64,000 nucleotides of DNA from JAKFWF01 sp963741505 (GTDB lineage Bacteria > Pseudomonadota > Alphaproteobacteria > Rhizobiales > Hyphomicrobiaceae). Shown one piece after another: positions 44,327-52,877 of the stretch; position 1 is the stretch's first letter, and every line of letters starts with the position of its first letter. Below the pieces are notes generated by a model. That model did no database searches. It was not told the origin of the DNA and worked only from the letters and a program-made list of their open reading frames with translations. A program made the position numbers and the translations under genes. Where the stretch lies: the NCBI GenBank assembly GCA_963741505.1, contig CAVUIJ010000033.1, forward strand, positions 62,001 to 126,000, read 5' to 3'.

Positions 44327-46231
44327 TCACCCCGCCGGCTTCCGCCGCCGTCTCGCCTTATGCTCGGTCTTTTCCCAGAAGTGCGGCGCGGTGCCAAGCT
44401 GGATCATCGCCCGCCACGCCGCCCACGACACCAGCAGCCAGTAGAGCGGCATCAGCAAGACATGGGGCAGCAGAAACGAACCGCGCATGCGGCCGGAAGT
44501 GATCGCGGCAGTCGCCATCGCACTGATGAACCCTGCCACCAGATTGAAGCAGGCGAGGAGCAGTATCCCTTGCTCGAGCGGCGCCGCCGATGCCGACAGG
44601 AACTCGCCGCTCCACAGCTCCCATGCCATCCAGACATAGAATACGGGATGCAGCAGGCTGGACAGCAGAACGCCGCCCATCAGTGCCTGGAAGGCTATGA
44701 AGGAGGCCGTGCCGAGCTCGCGCCAAAGCTCGGCTGGATGCCGCATGTGCACGAGATAGGTCTGCATCCAGCCCTTTAGCCAGCGGGTGCGCTGCCCAAT
44801 CCACGGCCGCAGCCGCCTCGGCGCTTCCTCCCAGGTGACCGATGGGATGGTCGCGATCTGGCCGCCGCAGCGGGCGATCCGGATGCCGAGATCGGCGTCC
44901 TCGGTGACGTTGTAGGCGTCCCAGCCGCCGGCGGCATCGAGGAACGAGCGGCGGAAATGATTCGAGGTGCCGCCGAGCGGCACCGGCAACCGGAACCGCG
45001 CCAACGCTGGAAGCAGGCCGGCAAACAGTGCCGAGTACTCGAGCGCGAATTGACGGGTCAACCAGCTCGAGCGGGCGTTATGGATGGCGAGATTTGCCTG
45101 CACGCACACTACCTCGGGTCCGCCTTCTGCGAACGCCTGCACCGCCTTGCGCAGTTGCTGCGGATCGGGCACGTCTTCGGCGTCGAACACGGCGATGTAG
45201 TCGCCGCGCGCCAATTGCAGCGCGTAGTTCAAGGCCTTGGGCTTGGTGCGGGGCAGGCAATCGGGCACGACCACGATGCGCATGAACGGCGGCAGCATCA
45301 TCGACCGGGCAACCGCGATCGTCTCCCGGTCGGAGGATTCCAGAACCAGCATGCAGTCGAGCTTGGCGGCAGGATAATCGAGCCGCGACAACGCCTCGAC
45401 CAGATCCGGCAGCACGGCGAACTCGCGAAACATCGGCACCATCACCGAGTAGGCCGGCAGATCGCCTTCATCGATGCGGCCGGCGCGCTGGCTGGCACCG
45501 CCGGGTCCGCGCGCGATCACGGTCAGCAGCACCACGACGCGGAACAGCACCACCAGTAAGAACGGGACGCCGACACACGCCATCAAGACCGCGCGGGTGG
45601 CGCTGGGTGCCACCGCGATACCGCCGATGATGAGGCCGATAATGCCGACCACGGTCGCCAGCTGCCATAGCTGGATCGGACCCGCCGCCGAAAGGTCCGG
45701 ATCGAGCCGCCGCAAGCCGCCAACCGCCTGCTTGAGACGAGCGCCGCGAACCTCCTCGGCCTCCAGGCTGTCGATCACATCGGGTGTCGCCAGGGCAACT
45801 TTGCGGCCGCGAGCCTGATGGTCGCGGACGAGTGCGCGCAGAATGCGTGGACCATTGGCGGTGCCATCGACAATCGCAGTGGGCCCGAGCGGTGGCTGAC
45901 CCGGCCACAGCGCCGGCACGCCGAGATGGGCCGCAACAGCTGCGACGTACGACTGCGAACCGATGGCGCCGCCGGACAGCAAGATTTCGTGTGCTCCGAC
46001 GTTGAGCTGCCGTGCGAAGTCCTCGGCCCGCGCGATCGCCGCGCCATCGATGCCGGAACCAAGCAGGAAGGCATAGTCGCCATCATGAAATGGCGGTTCG
46101 CGATCGCCACGCCGCGGCGCACCGAGGTAGTCGATATCATCGGTGAATCGCGCTACAGGAGTGGTACGCACGTAGGGAGTACATTTCATCTGGATCGCTG
46201 GCTGCCGCCGGGTTGTGATCGGCGGCACCAT
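44327..46231 (-). CDS. Processive family 2 glycosyltransferase, cellulose-synthase-like membrane protein
   Basis: The 634-residue protein has an N-terminal cytoplasmic region of about 185 residues with glycine-rich LLGSGIDGAAIARAEDFARQ. Two membrane helices follow at about 188-240, then a GT2 domain with YSVMVPMFRE, FDAED (349-353), TEDAD (443-447) and QRTRW (480-484). The D, DxD, TED and QxxRW set marks processive beta-glycosyltransferases. Three or four C-terminal helices follow. The product polymer is unknown. Start at 46231 or the ATG 42 bases inside (MKCTPYV); neither has a strong ribosome-binding site. Confidence 0.85.
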   Translation of the reverse strand: MVPPITTRRQPAIQMKCTPYVRTTPVARFTDDIDYLGAPRRGDREPPFHDGDYAFLLGSGIDGAAIARAEDFARQLNVGAHEILLSGGAIGSQSYVAAVAAHLGVPALWPGQPPLGPTAIVDGTANGPRILRALVRDHQARGRKVALATPDVIDSLEAEEVRGARLKQAVGGLRRLDPDLSAAGPIQLWQLATVVGIIGLIIGGIAVAPSATRAVLMACVGVPFLLVVLFRVVVLLTVIARGPGGASQRAGRIDEGDLPAYSVMVPMFREFAVLPDLVEALSRLDYPAAKLDCMLVLESSDRETIAVARSMMLPPFMRIVVVPDCLPRTKPKALNYALQLARGDYIAVFDAEDVPDPQQLRKAVQAFAEGGPEVVCVQANLAIHNARSSWLTRQFALEYSALFAGLLPALARFRLPVPLGGTSNHFRRSFLDAAGGWDAYNVTEDADLGIRIARCGGQIATIPSVTWEEAPRRLRPWIGQRTRWLKGWMQTYLVHMRHPAELWRELGTASFIAFQALMGGVLLSSLLHPVFYVWMAWELWSGEFLSASAAPLEQGILLLACFNLVAGFISAMATAAITSGRMRGSFLLPHVLLMPLYWLLVSWAAWRAMIQLGTAPHFWEKTEHKARRRRKPAG

Positions 46232-46320
46232 TCGGCCACATCACTAGCTTCTTATTCAGGCCGGCCGCGAGCCCGGTACTCGCCCAGCTTCACCGGCGCT
46301 GAACGACGACGGAACCTGCG

Positions 46321-47175
46321 ATGACGACACCTGACGCACAATCGACGCGAGCACTTATGCGGCAGTGGCTATTCGCCATGCTGGCGCTACTTGCGGCTGC
46401 TTGCGGCGGGCATCCGGGGCTTGCCCAAAGCGCGCCACCGGCGCCCGAGCCGCCAGTGGTGCCGGTCGAGCGGCGGATACTGCTGCGCTTCCTCACCGAA
46501 GCCGAGTTTCCGCCCTTCAACTACTACGATGACGAGGGCATTCTGACCGGTTTCAACGTCGACTTGGCGCGGGCCTTGTGCCTGGAGATGAACGTCGCCT
46601 GCGACCTGCAGGTCAAGGCCTGGGAGGAGCTGCTGCCGGCGGCCGCCAAGGGCGAGGTCGACGCCGTCATTGCCGGCCACGTGGTCACGGCGAGGGCCTT
46701 GCGGCAGGTCGACTTCACCGACCGCTATTTCCACACCGCCGCCCGTTTTGCCGGCCGTCGCGACGGCGCCAAGCTCGACATCACGCCGGACGGCCTCGAG
46801 GGCCGTCGCATCGGCGTCGCCCGCGGCACCGCGCACGAGGCTTATCTCGCCGAGTTCTTCAAGTTCGGTCAGATCCAACCATTCGACAGCGCCGAGCGGG
46901 CCCGCGACGCGCTCGCCCAGGGCAAGGTCGACCTGGTGTTCGATGACGGCATCGGCCTCGTGCTGTGGATCAACGGCACCGCCTCGAAGGAGTGCTGCGA
47001 GCTGCGCGGCGGGCCGTTCCTGGAGCCGCGCTTCTTCGGCGAAGGGCTGGCGATCGCGGTGCCGAAATCCGATCCGAAGCTCAAGGCCGACCTCAACGCC
47101 GCACTGAAACGGGTGCGTGCGAGCGGGCGCTTCGACGAGCTGATGCTGCAGTATTTCCGGACCAGGATTTATTAG
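46321..47175 (+). CDS. Family 3 extracellular solute-binding protein (amino-acid type)
   Basis: The 284-residue protein has a hydrophobic signal segment (WLFAMLALLAAACGG, possibly a lipoprotein site with Cys in a loose lipobox). The family 3 fold shows as LRFLTEAEFPPFNYYDDEGI, GFNVDLARALCLEM, GEVDAVIAGHVVTARALRQV, DFTDRYFHTAARF and LAIAVPKSD. Such proteins bind polar amino acids or act as periplasmic sensors. No permease or ATPase gene is adjacent, so it is an orphan receptor here. Confidence 0.85.
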   Translation: MTTPDAQSTRALMRQWLFAMLALLAAACGGHPGLAQSAPPAPEPPVVPVERRILLRFLTEAEFPPFNYYDDEGILTGFNVDLARALCLEMNVACDLQVKAWEELLPAAAKGEVDAVIAGHVVTARALRQVDFTDRYFHTAARFAGRRDGAKLDITPDGLEGRRIGVARGTAHEAYLAEFFKFGQIQPFDSAERARDALAQGKVDLVFDDGIGLVLWINGTASKECCELRGGPFLEPRFFGEGLAIAVPKSDPKLKADLNAALKRVRASGRFDELMLQYFRTRIY

Positions 47176-47208
47176 GCCGGCCGCCCCGCGACTTGAGGCG
47201 CTTGCGCG

Positions 47209-47505
47209 CTACTTCTTCAATTCGATCTCGATGAACACGAACTCGAAAGCGTTGGCATTGACAACGTTGTGCTCGACGCCTTCGCCCCGGTAGTAGGGCT
47301 TGCCGGCAGTGAGCTGTGCCTCGCGGGTGGCCCCGCCCGGCTCCTCCAGCAGCAGCCTGCCGGTGGTCATCGGTACCACCACGTAGTCCATGCCGTGGCG
47401 ATGCCAACCGGTCTCGGCACCCGGCGCGAAGCGCCATTCGGTTGTCACCGTGCGGTCGTTCTGGATCAGCAATGTCGGCTTGGCCTGGGGGCGTGCGGCT
47501 GGCAT
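47209..47505 (-). CDS. Small cupin domain protein
   Basis: The 98-residue single-domain cupin has EWRFAPGAETGWHRHGMDYVV (first metal motif, His-x-His), LLLEEPGG and KPYYRGEGVEHNVVNAN (second motif). Small cupins of this type may be isomerases, sensors or stress proteins; nothing here decides. It lies in the gap between two plus-strand genes, and the 204 bases upstream show no other gene. Confidence 0.8.
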   Translation of the reverse strand: MPAARPQAKPTLLIQNDRTVTTEWRFAPGAETGWHRHGMDYVVVPMTTGRLLLEEPGGATREAQLTAGKPYYRGEGVEHNVVNANAFEFVFIEIELKK

Positions 47506-47709
47506 GAGTTGGCTCCGATGCGGCTTTGGGTGTTGCTGGCAGATGCATAGTGCTTATCCTGCCAGTGCCGAGCCGATTGCAAGCGGGGCGGCCATCCACA
47601 TGGTGAAAACGCAACAAAATGCCGCCGCAGCCCTGTCCGGTACGCTCGCGATGCCGTGTCAGTCGGGCCCAAGTAAATCGGCATCCTTCAGCAAAGGAAT
47701 TGTGAACCC

Positions 47710-48690
47710 ATGACCGCCGCCAAATTGCCTGCCCGCACCGACACCGTCGTGCTGTTCGCCCATGCCGCCTATCGTCTTGGCGACGCATTTGCGCGGCGAA
47801 ATACCGGGATCCGCTACTTCGAGGCCCGCAACCCCGACGAGGTGCTGGAGCGGATCGCCGACGCCAACGTCATCACGGTCTCGATGATGTGGCGCAACGA
47901 CTGGCTGGACAAGGCGCCCAAGCTCGCGCTGGTACAATCGGTCAGCGCCGGCATGAATCAGTTCGACATCGCCCGCTTCAAGTCGGCCGGCGTGCGGCTC
48001 GCCAGTGCACAGGGGGTCAATGCCCGTGCGGTCGCCGAGCATGCGATCGCGCTGATCCTGAGCCTCAGCCGGCAACTGCATCTGGCGCGGGACAACCAGC
48101 ACAACAAATTCTGGCGCGGCATGATCGGCGATCCGGGCTCGCGCGAGGACGAGCTGCAGGGCAAGACGGTGTTGATCGCTGGTCTGGGCGGTATCGGCAG
48201 CAGGCTCGCACAACTGGCCAAGGCGTTCGACATGAAGGTCATCGGCACCCGGCGTGATCCATCGAAGGGCGCGGCCGGTGCCGACGAGGTGTTCGCCGAC
48301 ACCGATCTCGCGAAGGTTCTGCCGCGCGCCGACTTTGTCGTGTTGGCCTGCCCGATCACGCCCGAGACCACCAATCTGATGAACGCGGCAGCGTTCGCTT
48401 CGATGAAGCCCGGCGCCAAGCTCATCAACGTCGCGCGCGGCGCCGTCGTCGATGAGCCGGCGCTGATAGCGGCGCTGCAGTCGGGCAGGCTCGGCGCCGC
48501 CGGCATAGATGTGACGGTCGAGGAACCGCTGGCGTTGTCGTCGCCGCTGTGGTCCATGCCGAACGTCATCGTCACCCCACACACCGCCGGCGAGACCGCT
48601 GCCTACGAGGAGAACGTGATCGATATACTGCTCGAGAACATCGCCCGGCTCGAGCGCGGCGAGACCCGCCTGCGCAACGAGTTCGCGTGA
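47710..48690 (+). CDS. D-isomer 2-hydroxyacid dehydrogenase family protein
   Basis: The 326-residue NAD(P)-dependent enzyme has the Rossmann motif GKTVLIAGLGGIGSRLAQLA and the NVARGAVVDEPALIAALQSG segment with the catalytic arginine region. Glu is in TVEEPLA and the catalytic His in VTPHTAGET. Such enzymes interconvert 2-oxoacids and D-2-hydroxyacids. It is convergent with another member of the family 11 bases downstream. Confidence 0.9.
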   Translation: MTAAKLPARTDTVVLFAHAAYRLGDAFARRNTGIRYFEARNPDEVLERIADANVITVSMMWRNDWLDKAPKLALVQSVSAGMNQFDIARFKSAGVRLASAQGVNARAVAEHAIALILSLSRQLHLARDNQHNKFWRGMIGDPGSREDELQGKTVLIAGLGGIGSRLAQLAKAFDMKVIGTRRDPSKGAAGADEVFADTDLAKVLPRADFVVLACPITPETTNLMNAAAFASMKPGAKLINVARGAVVDEPALIAALQSGRLGAAGIDVTVEEPLALSSPLWSMPNVIVTPHTAGETAAYEENVIDILLENIARLERGETRLRNEFA

Positions 48691-48701
48691 TGGTCAGGGA
48701 T

Positions 48702-49673
48702 TCAGCGCTGCAACAACACTTCGGGATTGACCACGTGTTGCGGCGCCTTGCCGTGCAGGATCGCCGACATGTCGTCCGCCATCGACTTGAAGATGCGTGT
48801 CATTGCCGCTCGCGTGGTCGCAATCGCATGCGGCGAGGTCAGGCAATTGGGGTTGGCGAACAGCGGATGCGCGGTGTCGGGCGGCGACGGATCGAATACG
48901 TCGAGTGCGGCGCCGGCCAGGCGGCCGCTACGCAGCGCGGCGTCAATGCAATCCAGGCTTTCGACGACACCGCCGCGAGCAAGGTTGAGGAAATAGGCGC
49001 CGGGCTTCACGCCCTGCAATCGTTGGGCATTGATCATGCCCTTGGTCTCGGCTGTCATCGGGCAATGCATCGAGATGAAGTCTGACTGACGCAGCAGGTC
49101 ATCGAGCGCGACCAGGCGCGCGCCACGCGCCGCACCTTCTTGCGCCGTCAGGTAGGGATCGTAGGCGATGACGGTCATATCGAACGGCTTGGCCATCGCA
49201 GCGACCAGCCGGCCGATGCGGCCGAGCCCGATGATGCCGAGGGTCCTGCCGTCGAGGTCGCCGCCCTGCACCTCGTATCTGCTCTTCCAGTTGCCGGCCT
49301 TGAGCTGCTGATCGAAGAACAGCATGCGTTTACTCAGCGCCAGCATGAAACCGATCGCGGCCTCGGCCACGGCGCGGGCGCCGGCACCCGGCGTATAGAC
49401 CACCGGGATGCCGCGTCGGGTCGCGGCAGCGATATCGACCGTGTCGTAGCCGACGCCGGTGCGGCCGATGACGCGCAAGGCGTCGGCCTTGTCGATCACC
49501 GCCGCGGTGATCGGCGCGGCACCGCGCACGACGAGCGCGACGACGCCATCCATCATGCCGGCGATGGTCGCCTCCTGGATGTCGGGCGCGATCTTCAACG
49601 TGCCGAACTCGGCAAGCGCGGCGGTGGCATAGTCGTCGATCGGCGCGGTCGCCAGAACAATGGAGTTGGACAT
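48702..49673 (-). CDS. D-isomer 2-hydroxyacid dehydrogenase family protein (phosphoglycerate dehydrogenase-like)
   Basis: The 323-residue enzyme contains VIGRTGVGYDTVDIAAATRR, the NAD motif RTLGIIGLGRIGRLVAAMAK, LNLARGGVVESLDCIDAALR, FDPSPPDTAHPLF and the catalytic SPHAIA in place of the common PHIAG. It lies upstream of nothing else on this strand and downstream of tctA with a 28-base gap, so it may be the last gene of the tct operon. Confidence 0.9.
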   Translation of the reverse strand: MSNSIVLATAPIDDYATAALAEFGTLKIAPDIQEATIAGMMDGVVALVVRGAAPITAAVIDKADALRVIGRTGVGYDTVDIAAATRRGIPVVYTPGAGARAVAEAAIGFMLALSKRMLFFDQQLKAGNWKSRYEVQGGDLDGRTLGIIGLGRIGRLVAAMAKPFDMTVIAYDPYLTAQEGAARGARLVALDDLLRQSDFISMHCPMTAETKGMINAQRLQGVKPGAYFLNLARGGVVESLDCIDAALRSGRLAGAALDVFDPSPPDTAHPLFANPNCLTSPHAIATTRAAMTRIFKSMADDMSAILHGKAPQHVVNPEVLLQR

Positions 49674-49701
49674 GGAGAGGTCTCCAATCGATCAAAGTCG
49701 G

Positions 49702-51201
49702 TCAATCGGACGTCGGCATCCGGCGCCGCATCAAGCGGGCGAGCAGCGGCCAGATCAGGAACGCCACCGCGACCAGCATAAGCGTGGAGACGAGCGCGTT
49801 CGACCAGAAAATCGCCAGTGAACCCTTCGACATGATCATCGACTGGCGGAAGGCGTCTTCGGCCTTGTCGCCGATCACCATGGCCAGCACCAGGGGTGCG
49901 ATCGGGTAATCGAGTTTCTTGAAGGCATAGCCGATGAAGCCGAACAGCAGCGCCAGCCACAGATCGAACGGCCGGCCGGCGATGGTGTAGGCGCCGATGA
50001 AGCACACCACCACGATCGCCGGTCCGATCACCGCGAACGGAATGCGCAGGATCGAGGCGAACAGCGGTACCGTCGTCAGCACCAGGATTACCGCGACGAC
50101 GTTGCCGAGGTACATGCTGGCGATCAGCCCCCACACGAAATCGGGCTTCTCGATGAACAGCATCGGCCCTGGGTTCAAGCCCCAGATCATCAAGCCGCCG
50201 AGCATCACGGCCGAAGTCGCCGAGCCCGGCAGGCCGAGCGCCAGCATCGGCAGCATGGCGCTGGTGCCGGCGGCGTGGTCGGCGGTTTCCGGCGCGATGA
50301 TGCCATCCGCCTCACCGCTGCCGAACTTGTCGCCGTTGCGCGAGAACCGCCTGGCAAGGCCATAGCTCATGAACGAGGCCGCGGTCGGCCCGCCCGGCGT
50401 GATGCCCATCCAGCAGCCGACGGCGGCGCTGCGGATCAGCGTCACCCAGTGGCGCGGCATGGCGAGGGCAGTGCGCAGCACATCGCGCGGGGTGACGCGG
50501 GCGTGCAGGCCCCGCAAATTGAGGCCCTCTTCGATCGTCAGCAGCAGTTCGCCGATGCCGAACAAACCGATCACGGCGACCAGGAAGCTCACCCCCGACA
50601 GCAGCTCGTCAAAGCCGAAGGTCAGCCGCAGGCTGCCCGAAACGGAATCCATGCCGACGGCTGCCAGCGCAAAGCCGATGCCGATCGATACCGCGGTTTT
50701 CAGTGGCGGCGCGCCGCTCAAGCCGACGAAGCTCGCGAAGGCGAGAAAATAGACCGCGAAGAACTCCGGCGAGCTGAATTTCAGGGCGAACGTCGTCACC
50801 CAGCCCGATAGCAGCGTGATCAGGATGACGCCGGCGAGCGCGCCGAAGCCGGCCGACAGGAACGCGTAGCTAAGCGCCTCGGTCGCGCGGCCCTGCTGCG
50901 CCATCGGATAACCATCGAAGGTGGTCGCGACCGACGACGGCTCGCCAGGTATGTTGAACAAGATCGACGTGGTCGAGCCGCCGAACAGCGCGCCCCAGTA
51001 CATGCTGGTGAGCAGGATGATCGCCGCCACCGGGTCCATGCTGAAGGTCAACGGCAGCAGCAGCGACACGCCGTTTGGCGCTCCGAGTCCCGGTAGTACA
51101 CCGACCAGAATGCCGAGCAGCACGCCGACGATCATCAGGGCTATGTGATACCAGGTCAGCGCGACGGAGAAGCCATGCATCAGGTTGGCAAGGCTTTGCA
51201 T
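49702..51201 (-). CDS. tctA: Tripartite tricarboxylate transporter large permease TctA
   Basis: The 499-residue, about 12-helix membrane protein has typical motifs: GVLLGILVGVLPGLGAPNGV, LTSMYWGALFGGSTTSILFN, IPGEPSSVATTFDGYPMAQQ, GCWMGITPGG and MLALGLPGSATSAVMLGGLM. It translocates carboxylates using the ion gradient with TctB and the periplasmic TctC. The order on the minus strand is tctC, tctB, tctA with gaps of about 31 and 3 bases. Confidence 0.94.
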   Translation of the reverse strand: MQSLANLMHGFSVALTWYHIALMIVGVLLGILVGVLPGLGAPNGVSLLLPLTFSMDPVAAIILLTSMYWGALFGGSTTSILFNIPGEPSSVATTFDGYPMAQQGRATEALSYAFLSAGFGALAGVILITLLSGWVTTFALKFSSPEFFAVYFLAFASFVGLSGAPPLKTAVSIGIGFALAAVGMDSVSGSLRLTFGFDELLSGVSFLVAVIGLFGIGELLLTIEEGLNLRGLHARVTPRDVLRTALAMPRHWVTLIRSAAVGCWMGITPGGPTAASFMSYGLARRFSRNGDKFGSGEADGIIAPETADHAAGTSAMLPMLALGLPGSATSAVMLGGLMIWGLNPGPMLFIEKPDFVWGLIASMYLGNVVAVILVLTTVPLFASILRIPFAVIGPAIVVVCFIGAYTIAGRPFDLWLALLFGFIGYAFKKLDYPIAPLVLAMVIGDKAEDAFRQSMIMSKGSLAIFWSNALVSTLMLVAVAFLIWPLLARLMRRRMPTSD

Positions 51202-51204
51202 CGC

Positions 51205-51690
51205 TCAAAGTCCCAGTGCCGCTTCGAGCGGCCCCTTGAGCATGCCGACCTGGAATGTGCGCTCGATCAAGAGATAGAAGAACACCGGCAGGCCGACGGC
51301 GATGATCGAGGCTCTGGCCCATGAGTAGCCGTTCTGGAACACCAGCGTCGCGAACATGTAGAGCGCGGTGCCGACGTAGAGGCCGAGCAGTAGGCTGATG
51401 ATCACGAATCCGACCATCGGCAGCGCGAAACCGGCAACGAGCTTCAATTGTTGCCGGCTGACGAATGCCGCTTGGCCTGCAGCCCGAGAAGCGCCATGCA
51501 GCAGCGCCGTCAACGCATTGCCGATGCTGGCGAGCGCAATCAGCAGGCCGATTGCGAACGGAAACGTGCCTGGCTGTGGGCCGGACGGGCTCCAGCCGAT
51601 GCCATATTCGGCGGCGCCGATCATCGTCGCCAAACCGAACAGCGCTGTCAGGGTCGCCATGCCGACTTCGGCAGACCGGCGGGTGATCAT
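51205..51690 (-). CDS. tctB: Tripartite tricarboxylate transporter small permease TctB
   Basis: The 161-residue protein has four predicted helices (TLTALFGLATMIGAAEYGIG, FAIGLLIALASIGNALTAL, LVAGFALPMVGFVIISLLLG, ARASIIAVGLPVFFYLLIE) and the GTFPFAIG motif typical of TctB. It lies between tctC and tctA. TctB is poorly conserved, so the call rests on topology and context. Confidence 0.88.
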   Translation of the reverse strand: MITRRSAEVGMATLTALFGLATMIGAAEYGIGWSPSGPQPGTFPFAIGLLIALASIGNALTALLHGASRAAGQAAFVSRQQLKLVAGFALPMVGFVIISLLLGLYVGTALYMFATLVFQNGYSWARASIIAVGLPVFFYLLIERTFQVGMLKGPLEAALGL

Positions 51691-51721
51691 GTCAGCCTCC
51701 GCGTCGCCGGCATGGTCGCCA

Positions 51722-52714
51722 TCACTTCACGATCCAGCCTTCGCGTTCGAACACCTCGCGCGAATTCTTTTCGTCAGCAGCGACGAACGCCTTCATCTCG
51801 TCGCCGGCGAGGAAGCGGCCGGTCTGCACCGTGCGGGTGATGTAGTCCTTCCATTCGTCGCTCTCGCTGACCTTCTTGAGGACGCCGGCATAGAAGGCCA
51901 CCGCGTCGGCGGGTGCGCCGGCCGGCAGCCACACCGTGCGCGGCATCTGGAACTGATCGATCGGGATGCCCTGCTCCTTGCAGGTCGGGATATCCTGCCA
52001 GCCCTGGGTGGCGGTGACATTCGACCCTTTCGGCAGACGGGTGGGGCTGAACACACACAGCGGCCGCACCTGGCCGGCCTTCCACTGACCGATGCTCTCG
52101 TTCGGGTTGTTGGTGTTGCTATCGACGTGGCCGCCGGCAAGCTGGGTGCCGGCCAGTGCGCCGCCCTGGAACGGTACATAGATGAACTTTGCCCCCGTCA
52201 CCGCCGAAATCATGCTGGTCAGCGTCTGATCGGTGTCCTTCGACTGGCTGCCGCCCATCTTGAAGGTTTCGGGCTTGGCCTTCACCGCCGCGAGGTATTC
52301 GCTACTGGTCTTGTAGGGAGCGTCGTCCTTGACCCACAGCAGGAACTCGTCGAGCGCGAGCGTCGCAACCGGCGTCAGGTCGGAGAACTTGTAGCCGAGC
52401 TTCGCCACGTAGGGCAGCAGATAGGCATTGTTGGTGCCGAAGATCACCTTGTGCGGATCGCCGGCGGAAGTCTTGGCGGTCAGATACCCTTCGGCACCGC
52501 TGCCACCGCCCTTGTTGACGACCACCATCGGCTGTTCGATCAGCTTGTACTTGGTGATGATCGACTGGATCATGCGGGTGAAATTGTCGGTGCCGCCGCC
52601 GGGCGAGGAGGTCACCACGAACTCGATCGGCTTCGACGGCTGCCAGGCGAGCGCCGGCGCCGAAAGGGCCGCGAGTGCCGACAAGGCGCTTGCTGCTATA
52701 GCTGCAATCCTCAT
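51722..52714 (-). CDS. tctC: Tripartite tricarboxylate transporter substrate-binding protein TctC
   Basis: The 330-residue periplasmic receptor has a signal peptide (MRIAAIAASALSALAALSAP, cleaved near ALA-W). The mature part starts QPSKPIEFVVTSSPGGGTDN, with the ligand-carboxylate loops GGGSGAEGYLTAK and VPFQGGALAGTQLAGGHVD. GGAGGAAC precedes the ATG at 52714. The ligand is some carboxylate; tartrate is a reasonable guess from the nearby tartrate dehydratase. The gene is divergent from the SAF-domain dehydrogenase. Confidence 0.93.
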   Translation of the reverse strand: MRIAAIAASALSALAALSAPALAWQPSKPIEFVVTSSPGGGTDNFTRMIQSIITKYKLIEQPMVVVNKGGGSGAEGYLTAKTSAGDPHKVIFGTNNAYLLPYVAKLGYKFSDLTPVATLALDEFLLWVKDDAPYKTSSEYLAAVKAKPETFKMGGSQSKDTDQTLTSMISAVTGAKFIYVPFQGGALAGTQLAGGHVDSNTNNPNESIGQWKAGQVRPLCVFSPTRLPKGSNVTATQGWQDIPTCKEQGIPIDQFQMPRTVWLPAGAPADAVAFYAGVLKKVSESDEWKDYITRTVQTGRFLAGDEMKAFVAADEKNSREVFEREGWIVK

Positions 52715-52877
52715 GATTGTTCCTCCGGACAGGTGGGCATCGGTCCCTTCCGGCGTCTCGACCGTTGCCTCAGGTCTGTTATCGCCGGACGGATGCGGGT
52801 TGCTCAGCCCGTACCATGCACCCCGTTGCCATTCAAGTATGCTGCATGCAACATGCAGGTGGAAGACGAGGGTCGTC

